Shown: in pieces, positions 44,472 through 53,706 of the stretch
How positions within the stretch are numbered: position 1 is the stretch's first letter
Layout of the letters: each line of letters starts with the position of its first letter
DNA from: Rhizobium cauense
GTDB lineage: Bacteria > Pseudomonadota > Alphaproteobacteria > Rhizobiales > Rhizobiaceae
NCBI RefSeq assembly: GCF_019511525.1
Contig: NZ_JAEUAT010000027.1
Span: 1 to 64,000 of the forward strand
DNA length: 64,000 nt
Direction of reading: 5' to 3'
Notes under the pieces: model-generated
What the model was told of the DNA's origin: nothing
The model's input: only the letters and a program-made list of their open reading frames with translations
Database searches by the model: none
Translations under genes and position numbers: made by a program

Positions 44472-45899
44472 TCAATTTGCGTTCGCCCACCAGCGGATGC
44501 GCTCCAATCCGGCCTGCAGCAACGCCACCGCCGCGGCTTCATCCTCCGCCTCGACATAGCAACGCATCTCGGGAGCATTGCCGGAAGGGCGCAGATGAAC
44601 GATGCGTCCGCTCTTCAACGTGACACGAAGCCCGTCGAGATCGCTGAAGCTTGCGACCTCGCCGACCGGCTGCAGAAACGCGGCAAGGTTGGCAGGATCG
44701 GCACGCAGATGCGCCATCAGCCGCGCACTGGTTTCGACTGGAAAGTTCTCCAGCCTATCGGCCGCGGCAAACGCCAGATGGTGGGAGGAGGCGATCGCTG
44801 AAAGCGGTTGGCGTCTCGATCCCGCAAGCGCGAGCGTCGCCAGGATCGGTACGAAGCAATCACGTGTTGGCAGCGCTTGCAGGCGCTGGCCGTTGATCTC
44901 GAAGTCACTCGCGGTCAATACGCCGCCGTTTGCTTCAAAACCTGCGACGCGGTTCTCGCCGGCCGCCAGAGCTTCCTGCATGCCCGATATCACAAAGGGA
45001 GAGCCGACACGGGTGCGAATGACGCGAAAGCGACCGGCCGTCTCAATACCCGAATTTGAGGTTACGGGCGTCACCACTGCTGTGGCTCCGAGGAAGTTTG
45101 CGGCGATCAGCCCGAGAAGATCACCACGCAGCGGCGTACCTGTCTCGTCGGCGACTAGCGGACGGTCGCCGTCGCCGTCAGCCGAGACCACGGCGTCGAG
45201 ACCATGCTGGCTCGCCATCTCCCTGAGCTTCAGGATCGTTTCTTCAGAAACGGCTTCGGTGTCGACGGGGATGAATGCCTCCGACCGGCCAAAGGCCACG
45301 ACGGCGGCACCAAAATGCTGCAGGAGGTCCACCAGCAAGTCGCGGGCGACCGTGCTGTGTTGGTAGACACCGACCTTTAGCCCTGCCAGTGACCCTGATG
45401 GCAGAATGCTGGCGTTCCGTTCGCGGAAAGCAGCCAGACACTCGGCGGAGCGGTCCTGCGGCTCTGTATTGCGGGGCTCAAAGGCAAAGCCGGCGCGATC
45501 AAGCTCCGTGGCGGCGGCAGTAATCGCCGCTTCATCTGTCTTGTCGATTTCCCCATCCGGGCGATAGAACTTTATGCCGTTGCGGTCAGCCGGAATATGC
45601 GATCCCGTCACCATAAGGCACGCCGCCTTTTCCCGGAGCCCTGCCAGGGCAAGCGCAGGGGTCGGCACCGTGCCGCAGTCGCGGACTTTGAAACCGAGAG
45701 ACGTCAGGGCGTCGGCGCAGTTTGCTGCGATCTCAGGACTGGAATCCCGAAAATCCCGACCGATCAGCATGGCATCGCCAGGACGAGCCATGCCGCTCTC
45801 CAGGAGATAGCGTCCAAACGCTGTCGCATAGAGCGCTGCGGCTCGACCCTTGAGGTCGACAGACAGGCCACGCAGCCCACTTGTACCGAATTTCATCAC
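44472..45899 (-). CDS. manB: Phosphomannomutase
   Basis: A 475-residue alpha-D-phosphohexomutase converting mannose 6-phosphate to mannose 1-phosphate. The N-terminus is FGTSGLRGLSVDLKGRAAAL; the active-site Ser is in ACLMVTGSHIPADRNGIKFY. The metal loop is SADGDGDRPLVAD, the sugar loop GFEANGG and the phosphate loop LRPSGNAPEMRCYVE. All four signature loops are intact. Family members can also accept glucose phosphates, so phosphoglucomutase activity is possible. It precedes manC in the same transcript. Confidence 0.92.
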   Translation of the reverse strand: MMKFGTSGLRGLSVDLKGRAAALYATAFGRYLLESGMARPGDAMLIGRDFRDSSPEIAANCADALTSLGFKVRDCGTVPTPALALAGLREKAACLMVTGSHIPADRNGIKFYRPDGEIDKTDEAAITAAATELDRAGFAFEPRNTEPQDRSAECLAAFRERNASILPSGSLAGLKVGVYQHSTVARDLLVDLLQHFGAAVVAFGRSEAFIPVDTEAVSEETILKLREMASQHGLDAVVSADGDGDRPLVADETGTPLRGDLLGLIAANFLGATAVVTPVTSNSGIETAGRFRVIRTRVGSPFVISGMQEALAAGENRVAGFEANGGVLTASDFEINGQRLQALPTRDCFVPILATLALAGSRRQPLSAIASSHHLAFAAADRLENFPVETSARLMAHLRADPANLAAFLQPVGEVASFSDLDGLRVTLKSGRIVHLRPSGNAPEMRCYVEAEDEAAAVALLQAGLERIRWWANAN

Positions 45900-45980
45900 A
45901 CATCAACCCTTTAATGTGTGTGCCTGTGGCCGGCTTCTCCTCCTTCCGGAAAGCAACACAACAAACTCTCGATACAACCT

Positions 45981-46196
45981 TTAGTCTGCTTTCCGTTCTG
46001 CCCTTTCCCTCCAGATCAGGAACAAAACGCCGCCTACATAGCCAAGCTGCATAAGAAATATGCAAATAATGCTATAGTATATCGTCAATGTTACGGAATT
46101 ATAATGCAGATATGTGATCAGCGCGAACACAAGCGTAGCGACCAGCATCCGAAAGTAGATACCAGGAGCACGCATTAGTTTGACAAAACGCGACAT
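45981..46196 (-). CDS. ExoX/SyrA-like exopolysaccharide repressor
   Basis: A 71-residue protein with a basic N-terminus (SRFVKLMRAPGIYFRMLVAT) and two hydrophobic segments (LVATLVFALITYL, then YYSIICIFLMQLGYVGGVLF) ending in IWRERAERKAD. Small membrane proteins of this pattern (ExoX, SyrA) lower exopolysaccharide output in rhizobia, mainly by acting on the ExoY-type priming transferase or its regulation (known for the family). The ATG at 46196 aligns with the usual N-terminus; a long frame upstream to 46688 is not real. It lies on the minus strand, downstream of its own AT-rich leader and just before manB. It probably tunes the ExoY-like enzyme at 55101. Confidence 0.78.
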   Translation of the reverse strand: MSRFVKLMRAPGIYFRMLVATLVFALITYLHYNSVTLTIYYSIICIFLMQLGYVGGVLFLIWRERAERKAD

Positions 46197-46598
46197 GGTT
46201 ATTTCCAGTGACTGTAGTAATGGTTTCACGTTCAATTGAACTTTGCAACAGAAATGAATGAGTGTCACCTGCGGCAAACCGGCTGTTTGACCGAAGAACA
46301 CCGATCCAAAATGGCGCAATGCAGCATTTTCCCTCTTTTTCAGGGAAGTATCGCTGGGAATCTTACGTGAAAGTGACAATAATAAAATCAATGCGATAAT
46401 GTCTATGGAACCGAAACGCTCGCCTGAAAATTGGCCGACGGAGGGTTTCCGGCGTTGGCATCCCTCAAAACTTTTATTTCCATGTTTAATTTTTGTCGCA
46501 TCGCAATATGTGACTTTGCAAATACTGACTTCGCGTCTATTGTGCGCCGCAGCGTAGTATTCATTGCTGTTTGAAACGCTAACGACTGGAGTAAGACC
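46197..46598. other. AT-rich divergent promoter region
   Basis: About 400 bp between the exoX-like gene (minus) and an acyltransferase gene (plus). It is clearly AT-richer than its surroundings and should carry both promoters. The plus-strand gene has GGAGTAAGACC before its ATG. I could not identify a named operator. Confidence 0.5.
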
Positions 46599-47717
46599 AT
46601 GTCGATCGCAGAGCGGTTTGCGAATGGGTATGCCACGGGGTTCGACTACCTTAGGGTGGTGCTCGCGGTCGCGGTGTTGTGCATTCACAGCTTTGCGGTT
46701 TCTTACGGGAAGGTGGGAGAGGTCTTCCTGTTCGAGCCGCCGCTGCGTGGGCTGATCACCTTCGTCTTGCCGGCCTTTTTTGCTTTGAGTGGCTTTCTGG
46801 TCAGCGCCAGTCTTTTAAGGACACGCAACGTTGCCCGCTTCCTCGGCTTGCGGGCACTTCGCCTCGTACCGGCACTCGCGGTCGAGGTAACATTGTGCGC
46901 TCTGCTACTAGGGCCGGTCTTCACGACCTTGCCGCTTGTGAGCTATTTTTCAGACCCTGAGTTCCTGGCCTATTTCTGGAACATCGTCGGCCATATTCAC
47001 TACCTGCTTCCCGGGCTGTTTCGGGACAATCCTTACTATCAGGCCGTCAATGTGTCGCTGTGGACGATCCCCTATGAACTGGAGTGCTACATTGCGTTGA
47101 CTGCGCTTGCGGTGATTGGCGTTATATATCGACCTGCGGTGTTGATCGCCGCTGTCGTTCTTGCTCACCTCGCCGTGATCGGGCGGGATCTGTGGCGAGG
47201 TGCCGCTGAGTTGCCGATGGACGGAGCATTGCCCGGTCGTATTTTGCTTCTTAGCTTTCTGGCCGGCGTTGTCTTGTTTATATGCCGCGACCACATCAAG
47301 GTTACGCCCCTGCGTGCGATTGTTGCCGCTATCGTATCCTTCGTGATGCTGAACCTGCCATACGCGCCATACTTCGCCGCGTTTCCTGTCGCCTATGTCA
47401 CGGTCGCCCTCGGCCTCACGAGGCCACCCAAGCATCGTTTTCTCGCCAGCGGCGACTATTCCTATGGAATCTACCTCTACGCTTTTCCGGTTCAGCAAAC
47501 GGTCGCTCACCTCTTTCCCCAGCATAGGGAATGGTACCTCAACATCGCTTTGGCGCTACCGATCACAATGTTGCTTGCGATATTTTCATGGCATGCTGTC
47601 GAAAAACATGCTCTCAAACTGAAGGGCCTGATCGCAGGAAAGAGCGGCAAGGCGCGACCAGCCACACCATCGATAGTCACTGGCGCGCGGGTAAGTGTGG
47701 CTGGCGATGGGCGTTGA
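46599..47717 (+). CDS. Acyltransferase 3 family membrane protein (ExoZ-like)
   Basis: A 372-residue polytopic acyltransferase. Features are FDYLRVVLAVAVLCIHSFAV with the catalytic-type His, FVLPAFFALSGFLVSASLL, and the periplasmic segment NVSLWTIPYELECYIALTAL. The C-terminal cytoplasmic tail is basic and Ala/Lys-rich. It resembles ExoZ-type O-acetyltransferases that decorate exopolysaccharide. It has a good GGAG site and overlaps the next gene by 11 nt, so it leads a four-gene plus-strand operon. It is only distantly similar to the first acyltransferase at 41584. Confidence 0.88.
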   Translation: MSIAERFANGYATGFDYLRVVLAVAVLCIHSFAVSYGKVGEVFLFEPPLRGLITFVLPAFFALSGFLVSASLLRTRNVARFLGLRALRLVPALAVEVTLCALLLGPVFTTLPLVSYFSDPEFLAYFWNIVGHIHYLLPGLFRDNPYYQAVNVSLWTIPYELECYIALTALAVIGVIYRPAVLIAAVVLAHLAVIGRDLWRGAAELPMDGALPGRILLLSFLAGVVLFICRDHIKVTPLRAIVAAIVSFVMLNLPYAPYFAAFPVAYVTVALGLTRPPKHRFLASGDYSYGIYLYAFPVQQTVAHLFPQHREWYLNIALALPITMLLAIFSWHAVEKHALKLKGLIAGKSGKARPATPSIVTGARVSVAGDGR

Positions 47718-49134
47718 ACCGATTGGCATAGTCACGATAGCGCTTGGCCTATATTGCCTGGCGCTCGGTCAGGACGCGACAATCAAGGCGTTTGTAGCCT
47801 TGACGTTGCTCGGGGCGGCGGCAGCTTTTGCCCTCGGTTCATCCAGCGTCCAGCCTGCCCATCTTTTCCTTCTGTTTGTTGCTCTCTCGACCTTTCGCGG
47901 GCGGCGGCAAACCGCACCCCTTTTTGAAAGCCTTCATTTCGGTCGTCCCGGCTTCTGGTTGGCCTGTCTCGTCCTTTATGGTGGTCTGTCCGCCTATTTT
48001 CTGCCGCGCTTATTTGCCGATGCGACAACGATCATTCCACTCGGAATTGCCGCTCAGCCCCTGACAAGTGGTGTGGTTCCGCTTGGGCCGGTATCGAGTA
48101 ACCTCACCCAGACGGTTTATCTGGCTGCAGATCTCGTATGCTTCATGCTGGTAACGGCTATCGGTTCAACGCCACAGGGTTTTAGGGCCATCGTTGTCGG
48201 GCTTATTGCCTATGCCGCGCTCAACGTGATCTTTGCACTCCTTGACGTCGTCACTGGTGCCATTGGTGCGCAAGACCTGCTGCAATTCATGCGCAACGCA
48301 CAATACACCTTTCACGACAATGACAAAGTCAACGGTATGAAGCGTATCGTTGGCTCGTGGCCGGAGGCTTCGGCCTTTGCCGGCACGACGCTTGGCGCAT
48401 TTGGATTCACGGCGACACTGTGGCTTTGCCAGCGCCATTCACGATGGACCGGGCCGCTCGGGGTGATCTCTCTCGCGTTGATCATTCTGTCGACCTCATC
48501 GGCTGGGCTTCTGGCCGCCCCGGTCTGCCTCGTGATCCTCTATATCACGGCCGTACTGCGGAGCGGCGTTGGTCCAGGGACCGGCAGCAGCACTGCCGTC
48601 ACTATTTTTGCGCCACTCCTCACCGTACTTGTCGCACTGATTGTCCTGTTGCAGCAGGATATTTTCAACACGATCCATAACTACGTAGACGTGCTTATTC
48701 TTAGCAAATCGACCTCCAGCTCGGCCGTCGCACGCGGCTCGTGGAATACCTACGGGCTGCAGAATTTTATTGATACCTATGGCCTGGGCGTTGGTCTCGG
48801 CACGGCGAGGACGTCCAGCTTCCCGGTGGCGGTCTTGTCAAATGTCGGTGTTCCCGGTGCACTGTTCTTTCTCCTCTTCATGTTGACGGCACTCGGCCCC
48901 GGTCGCGCCCCGGCAAGAAGCTTTGTTGCCGATGTCCAGCTTGCTGCGCGCAACGGGTGCCTTTGCCTTCTTACCGGCTCGCTCGTCGTTGGCCCGACAG
49001 TCGACCTTGGCCTCCTATTCTTTATTCTTGCCGGTCTTGCGGCCAGCCGGCCGAACGCTATGGCCGAGGTCCCAGCTCCGTTTCTTGCGCTACGCCAGCA
49101 AAGCGACTTGCCCCAGTTCAGGGGGTCAAGTTGA
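47707..49134 (+). CDS. Candidate polysaccharide polymerase (Wzy/ExoQ-like membrane protein)
   Basis: A 475-residue membrane protein with about eleven predicted spans and a large periplasmic loop (about residues 190-230; QYTFHDNDKVNGMKRIVGSW). The segment RGSWNTYGLQNFIDTYGLGV before the last spans resembles the O-antigen ligase/polymerase (Wzy_C) signature. Its size and its position among glycan genes fit a polymerase that joins lipid-linked repeat units in the periplasm. Wzy-type proteins are poorly conserved, so the call rests on topology and context. An alternative GTG start lies at 47695. It overlaps the acyltransferase gene by 11 nt. Confidence 0.75.
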   Translation: MGVEPIGIVTIALGLYCLALGQDATIKAFVALTLLGAAAAFALGSSSVQPAHLFLLFVALSTFRGRRQTAPLFESLHFGRPGFWLACLVLYGGLSAYFLPRLFADATTIIPLGIAAQPLTSGVVPLGPVSSNLTQTVYLAADLVCFMLVTAIGSTPQGFRAIVVGLIAYAALNVIFALLDVVTGAIGAQDLLQFMRNAQYTFHDNDKVNGMKRIVGSWPEASAFAGTTLGAFGFTATLWLCQRHSRWTGPLGVISLALIILSTSSAGLLAAPVCLVILYITAVLRSGVGPGTGSSTAVTIFAPLLTVLVALIVLLQQDIFNTIHNYVDVLILSKSTSSSAVARGSWNTYGLQNFIDTYGLGVGLGTARTSSFPVAVLSNVGVPGALFFLLFMLTALGPGRAPARSFVADVQLAARNGCLCLLTGSLVVGPTVDLGLLFFILAGLAASRPNAMAEVPAPFLALRQQSDLPQFRGSS

Positions 49135-49292
49135 GGGTAATTGTTGCGTGAAGCTTCACATCCATACGAGCAAGCTTGAGATGAAACAGAGAACTCTCCC
49201 CAAAATGCATCGAAGATCGGGTCATTCAACCTCCCGTGAGATCGAGCAAAGCACGCACGGTTTTGAATTCGGGACGGAAGGGGTTATGGGCC

Positions 49293-50927
49293 ATGCCAAC
49301 TATTGATCTGCAGCCTGGCGAGACGGTGGTACCGTTATTTCATTGCGACGTATGTATTGTTGGGTCTGGTCCGGCTGGGGCGACACTGGCGCGCGAACTT
49401 TCCCACTCTGGCCTGAGTGTCGTGCTCCTGGAGAGCGGTGGGGATCGGCGTGATCCAGAAAATGATGCCTTGAACGATATCGAGAACATCGGGCGTCCGC
49501 GCGTCCGCGACCAGTGGTCGGTGCGCAACCGTATCCTCGGTGGCAGTTCACACACCTGGGGAGGCAGATGCGGCCCCTTCGACGCGATCGATTTCGAGCA
49601 ACGTGAATGGGTTGACCACTCGGGGTGGCCGATCGCCATGCATGAGCTCGACCCTTTCATGGATCGCAGCGCCAACCATCTTGGGCTTGTGCTTGGCAGC
49701 GGCTATAGCGATGAGCGCTTCTGGTCGATCGCGGGGCGAACTGCTCCCAAAGCCGAGGTCTCTGCGAACCTCCTTTTGCCCTTCTTTTGGCAGTTCAGCA
49801 GGGACGACGCCGAATCCTATCCATTCGAGTACATGCGGTTTGGACGGCACATCGCCAAACACCTCGGTCCAAATGTGACGTTGGTAACCGGAGCGACGGC
49901 GCTAAGAGTGCTCGCAAACGAGGCGCGTACCAAAACCCGTGGGCTGGAGTTTGCGACGAGCGACGGACAAAAGCATCGCCTTGTGGCAAGATCCGTTGCG
50001 CTCTGCGCTGGGGGCATTGAGAACGCCCGCATCCTTCTCAACTCTCACGAACCGGATCGTCCTGCGCTCGGCAACGATCGTGACCGGGTAGGCCGTCACC
50101 TGATGGACCATCTTCGTGGGCCAACTGCGTTCTTCTCCCTGTCAGATTCCAAGGCACTGCGTCGCAGGTTTGGACGCTACAATGTTCGCGGTCGTTTCTT
50201 CCGCGCTGGCCTCAGGCTAAGCCCGGACATTCAAAGAGAGGAGCGTCTGCTCAATTGCGCAGGCTGGCTGGGGGAAATCCTTGCGCCAGACGATCCATGG
50301 GACGCATTGCGGCGCCTGGCGGCCCGAAAACCGAGGCTACCTGAGGATGTCCTTAGCATCGTGCGGAATGCCCCCTTGATGGTCCAGGGGGCTGTGGACT
50401 ATTTCGGGGCGCGGAATGGCCTGCCGCGCAAGCTGCAGGAGCTCACGCTCGATTGCATGTGCGAGCAAATGCCTGACGAAAACAGCCGCATGAGCCTATC
50501 GGATCGCCGGGATCGATTTGGCATGCGCCTGCCCAAGGTTGATTGGCGGAGCCATCCGGATGAAGCGCGCACCATGCACCGCATGGCCGAACTGGTCGCA
50601 GCCGAGTTTTCCAGGATAGGGTTTCCAGCTCCCGTCATCGCCGACTGGGTTCGCGACAAGGCACCGATCCCGGAAAGCTTCGTCGACGTTGCCCATCCGA
50701 CCGGTACAACGCGCATGTCCAGCGATCCCGCCAAGGGCGTTGTCGATATCGATTGTCAGGTTCACGGCGTGGAAGGCCTCTTCGTATCCGGGAGCTCGGT
50801 GTTCCCGACGGCGGGCCATTGCAATCCGACACAGATGATCGTTGCCATGGCGATCCGGCTGTCCGATCATTTGAAAGACCGGCTGCAGCGTCCACTTCTT
50901 GAGGAGGTTATGGCCCATGCCGGGTGA
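49293..50927 (+). CDS. GMC-family FAD-dependent oxidoreductase
   Basis: A 544-residue GMC oxidoreductase. The FAD-binding motif CDVCIVGSGPAGATLARELS is at the N-terminus, with HTWGGRCGPFDAIDFEQREW further in. The C-terminal GMC domain has VAHPTGTTRM and FPTAGHCNPTQMIVAMAI, which contain the His and Asn of the active site. It would oxidise an alcohol on a sugar or a lipid-linked glycan. It overlaps the epimerase/reductase gene by 11 nt, and the pair could oxidise and then re-reduce a sugar position, a common way to invert a stereocentre. The start at 49293 is the first ATG that gives a clean N-terminus. Confidence 0.88.
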   Translation: MPTIDLQPGETVVPLFHCDVCIVGSGPAGATLARELSHSGLSVVLLESGGDRRDPENDALNDIENIGRPRVRDQWSVRNRILGGSSHTWGGRCGPFDAIDFEQREWVDHSGWPIAMHELDPFMDRSANHLGLVLGSGYSDERFWSIAGRTAPKAEVSANLLLPFFWQFSRDDAESYPFEYMRFGRHIAKHLGPNVTLVTGATALRVLANEARTKTRGLEFATSDGQKHRLVARSVALCAGGIENARILLNSHEPDRPALGNDRDRVGRHLMDHLRGPTAFFSLSDSKALRRRFGRYNVRGRFFRAGLRLSPDIQREERLLNCAGWLGEILAPDDPWDALRRLAARKPRLPEDVLSIVRNAPLMVQGAVDYFGARNGLPRKLQELTLDCMCEQMPDENSRMSLSDRRDRFGMRLPKVDWRSHPDEARTMHRMAELVAAEFSRIGFPAPVIADWVRDKAPIPESFVDVAHPTGTTRMSSDPAKGVVDIDCQVHGVEGLFVSGSSVFPTAGHCNPTQMIVAMAIRLSDHLKDRLQRPLLEEVMAHAG

Positions 50928-51933
50928 TATTATTCTGGTCACCGGCGCGACGGGCCGGATCGGCCGCTTCGTTGTGACTGATCTTCTTCAGCGCGGCTAT
51001 CGCGTGAGAGCAACCACCTCGCGCAATCCGCCGCCTGACGACCAGGGGCTTGAATGGCGTGAGGTCGACCTTGCAAAGGATGGCGATCTTGGGTGGCTTG
51101 TCGAGGGCTGCAGCGGCGTGATCCATCTTGCCGCCGAACTCGGCAAGAAGAGCCGCATGAGACCACTCAACGAAGGCGCCACCGAGCGCTTGGCACATGC
51201 TGCCGAGGACGCCGGCGTAAAGGCCTTCTGCTATGCGAGCTCGATCGCAGTCTATGGGAGTGGTCGCTCGGTGGAAATTTCGGAGAGTTCACCGGTTCTA
51301 TCCATTGATCAAGACGTCGCCTCCGAATATTGGGCGCTTGATTATGTCCGTGAATATGGACGCACGAAGCTTGCCGGCGAACGAGCGATTATGCGGGTCG
51401 CCGCGCGGATGCGATGCGCAGTGCTGAGACCTGCCGTTGTTGTCGACATCGGCCAGATTATCGGGGTGCGCGAGTGGAGCCTGTTCAAGCGAATGCTGGC
51501 TTCACACCGCCATGCTCATCACATCTATGTTGGGGATGTTTCCGACGCGTTGATCTGGGCAATCGAAGAGGGACTGGCCGGTAGGGGAGAAGCAGGTCGG
51601 GTGGACGTATACAATCTGGCGGAAGACGATCGGGACATGCCCCGGCACATCGATTTCATGCGCAAGGCCCTGGCTGCAAGCGGGGATCGTCGTTACCGTG
51701 TCGTCAGTGTCCCCTGGGTGATTGACTGGCTCCACGATTTCTTGCGTTTTCACACGCTGCCACTCAGAAACCCTCTCTGGCGCATGCGCTTTTCGAGCGA
51801 GCGTCTCATGCGGGCGGGATACCAGCTGAAATTCGGGATGGCGAAGGCCGAACAGCTCGCGCTCGCGAGATTGGCGAAAGAGGCCAAGACTGGCGCCCAA
51901 TCCGACCTGGTCAGCCAGAATAGTCCCGTCTAA
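50917..51933 (+). CDS. NAD-dependent epimerase/dehydratase (extended SDR)
   Basis: A 338-residue extended SDR. The cofactor motif is IILVTGATGRIGRFVVTDLL and the Ser is in FCYASSIAVYGSG. The Tyr-x3-Lys occurs as YGRTKLAGERAI. The C-terminal part (VPWVIDWLHDFLRFHTLPLR) is less typical and may form a substrate or membrane-proximal region. It starts at 50917, overlapping the GMC gene, so the two proteins are probably made in equal amounts and act in sequence on a nucleotide sugar or lipid-linked sugar. Its end overlaps a convergent minus-strand gene by 4 nt. Confidence 0.85.
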   Translation: MPGDIILVTGATGRIGRFVVTDLLQRGYRVRATTSRNPPPDDQGLEWREVDLAKDGDLGWLVEGCSGVIHLAAELGKKSRMRPLNEGATERLAHAAEDAGVKAFCYASSIAVYGSGRSVEISESSPVLSIDQDVASEYWALDYVREYGRTKLAGERAIMRVAARMRCAVLRPAVVVDIGQIIGVREWSLFKRMLASHRHAHHIYVGDVSDALIWAIEEGLAGRGEAGRVDVYNLAEDDRDMPRHIDFMRKALAASGDRRYRVVSVPWVIDWLHDFLRFHTLPLRNPLWRMRFSSERLMRAGYQLKFGMAKAEQLALARLAKEAKTGAQSDLVSQNSPV

Positions 51934-52223
51934 TCGGCTGGATACTTCGATTGCGACTGGCGAGCCGCCGGCTTTTCAGTGTCGCTTGCCCGTCGTGTAT
52001 AAAACGCATGAAGCAGGACGTGGGTAAAGACGTAGCCCGCCTCCAGCACTGCTGCGAGCACAAAGCCCCAGGCAATTGCCTGCACAACGGTGCTTCCCGT
52101 CGAATAACTGACCACCGCATAGGCGACCATCACGACGAGGACGATCAGTGTGAATATGAGGACCGGTACACGCAATCCGCAGATTGCGCCGATCAGAAAT
52201 GAGATTACAAGCGCCCAGCCCAT
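51930..52223 (-). CDS. Small integral membrane protein
   Basis: A 97-residue protein with two or three hydrophobic helices (GWALVISFLIGAICGLRVPV, LIFTLIVLVVMVAYAVVSYS, IAWGFVLAAVLEAGYVFTHV) and a hydrophilic C-terminal tail. I do not recognise the family. It lies convergent with the epimerase gene (4-nt overlap) and upstream of nothing obvious on its strand. Its place in the locus suggests a helper role in polysaccharide export, but this is inference. Confidence 0.65.
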   Translation of the reverse strand: MGWALVISFLIGAICGLRVPVLIFTLIVLVVMVAYAVVSYSTGSTVVQAIAWGFVLAAVLEAGYVFTHVLLHAFYTRRASDTEKPAARQSQSKYPAD

Positions 52224-52333
52224 CGGTGCTCCGACCTCCCAATCGAATTCCCCCTAACCCGATATAATCGTGTATCTCCTATACTGAGGCAAGCTCAAAT
52301 TGCGATTTCGCACATGCAACAACAACCAGCAGA

Positions 52334-53668
52334 TCAGTTGCTGCTGACGTCTGTCGTTGCTCCTGTCGTCTCCTCCCGCTGCTCCACCCGGATCATGTCC
52401 CCAGGCATCACAGGATCATTGTCGGTGACAACGAGTGTCTGCATGCTACCATCGATGACCCGGTTGACCGTCATCAGGAAGGTGTAGGGATCCTTTCCCT
52501 CGGCCAGGGAGGCCATTGCCGACGGCGCACGCACCTGAAGGTTGTTCAGCTGGTCGCGTGCGGTCTTGGTCTTTTCGGTGTTCGAGGCAAAACGGTCGCG
52601 CAGCTCTGCGGCCTCGGTCAACGCGTTCACACGATATCGGTTGCGGACGTCGGCAATATCCTGATCGACCTTGGTAAGATCCTGCTCGGTCTTCAGCTTG
52701 GCCAGCGCCACGTCAAGATTGCGACTTTCCAGGTCGGCCACGTTCTGATTTGCGCCGAGTTGCCGAGCAGAAACAGTCAGCCCTTGTGAGACAAGCTTTT
52801 TGACGGAGTTCAGGTCATTGGCAGCCAGATCGATCTGTTTTGCAAGCGAAGCTGCTTTCTCCTTCAATGCGTCGATCTGATTGTTGGCGAGGACTTTTGC
52901 ACGGTTTAGCGCATCGATCTCGGTCATCATTGAGCGCTCCCTGGTCTCGAAGAGGGACTGTTCCTCCGCCATCATTTTCGAAAAACGTGGCTCGTTGCCT
53001 CTTGATGTCAGTTCTTGCGGAAATACGACGGACGAAGCTCCGTTCAAGACGGCCTCGACGCGGGCCTGTCGCGCGACAAGGCCAAGGCGCTCAGCTTCCA
53101 GCTCCCGCACTTGGCCCCGGCTCGACAGGGCATCGCGCTGCAGGCTGATCATGCTGGCGTCGGTTGACCCAATACCGCCTGCCATGCTGAGCGCCTGTAT
53201 GACTGTAAGGCCAGGGCTGTAGTTATACTTGCCCGGGCTTGCCACCAGCCCGGTCACGAATAGCGGGCGATAGGACGAGATTTCCACGGAGGCGCTTGGC
53301 CGCTTTTGCAAGCCGACTTCGCTTTGAAGCCGTTGTCCAATTGTTTCCGATATCTGCTCGAGTGTCTTGCCTGCCACCGGGACGTTGCCGATAATTGGTA
53401 GCGACAGATTGCCAGCAGAAGAGACGACGAAATCCCCAGTCAGAGGCGCCCACTCAAACGCTGTGCCGGTGCTCGGGCGCCATTCGTAGACGCGCACCTT
53501 TAAGGTATCCTGCGGCCCGGGAACATATTCCTCGCCGGCATGGGCTGCACCACAACCCAGAACCATGGCCAAAACTACGGTAGCAACCGGGACCTTGCGT
53601 TTCTGGGCGACCCCGTTGTTGCCAGCGGACAGTCCTTCCATCAAATCACATAAGGAGAAAAACCGCAT
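52334..53668 (-). CDS. Polysaccharide export protein (Wza/ExoF-like)
   Basis: A 444-residue periplasmic/outer-membrane export protein. The start at 53668 follows GGAG. A long signal sequence ends near GAAHA (residue about 45). The Poly_export domain begins with EYVPGPQDTLKVRVYEWRPS, and an SLBB-like domain contains FVTGLVASPGKYNYSPGLTV. A long central coiled coil (about 185-340) with repeated heptads precedes a C-terminal domain ending in IRVEQREETTG. This layout matches rhizobial ExoF rather than short Wza. It lies 38 bp after the GT4 gene on the same strand, so the two form an operon. Confidence 0.88.
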   Translation of the reverse strand: MRFFSLCDLMEGLSAGNNGVAQKRKVPVATVVLAMVLGCGAAHAGEEYVPGPQDTLKVRVYEWRPSTGTAFEWAPLTGDFVVSSAGNLSLPIIGNVPVAGKTLEQISETIGQRLQSEVGLQKRPSASVEISSYRPLFVTGLVASPGKYNYSPGLTVIQALSMAGGIGSTDASMISLQRDALSSRGQVRELEAERLGLVARQARVEAVLNGASSVVFPQELTSRGNEPRFSKMMAEEQSLFETRERSMMTEIDALNRAKVLANNQIDALKEKAASLAKQIDLAANDLNSVKKLVSQGLTVSARQLGANQNVADLESRNLDVALAKLKTEQDLTKVDQDIADVRNRYRVNALTEAAELRDRFASNTEKTKTARDQLNNLQVRAPSAMASLAEGKDPYTFLMTVNRVIDGSMQTLVVTDNDPVMPGDMIRVEQREETTGATTDVSSN

Positions 53669-53706
53669 TCTACTACTCCATTTGAAATTGCCTTGGCATG
53701 CTGGCA

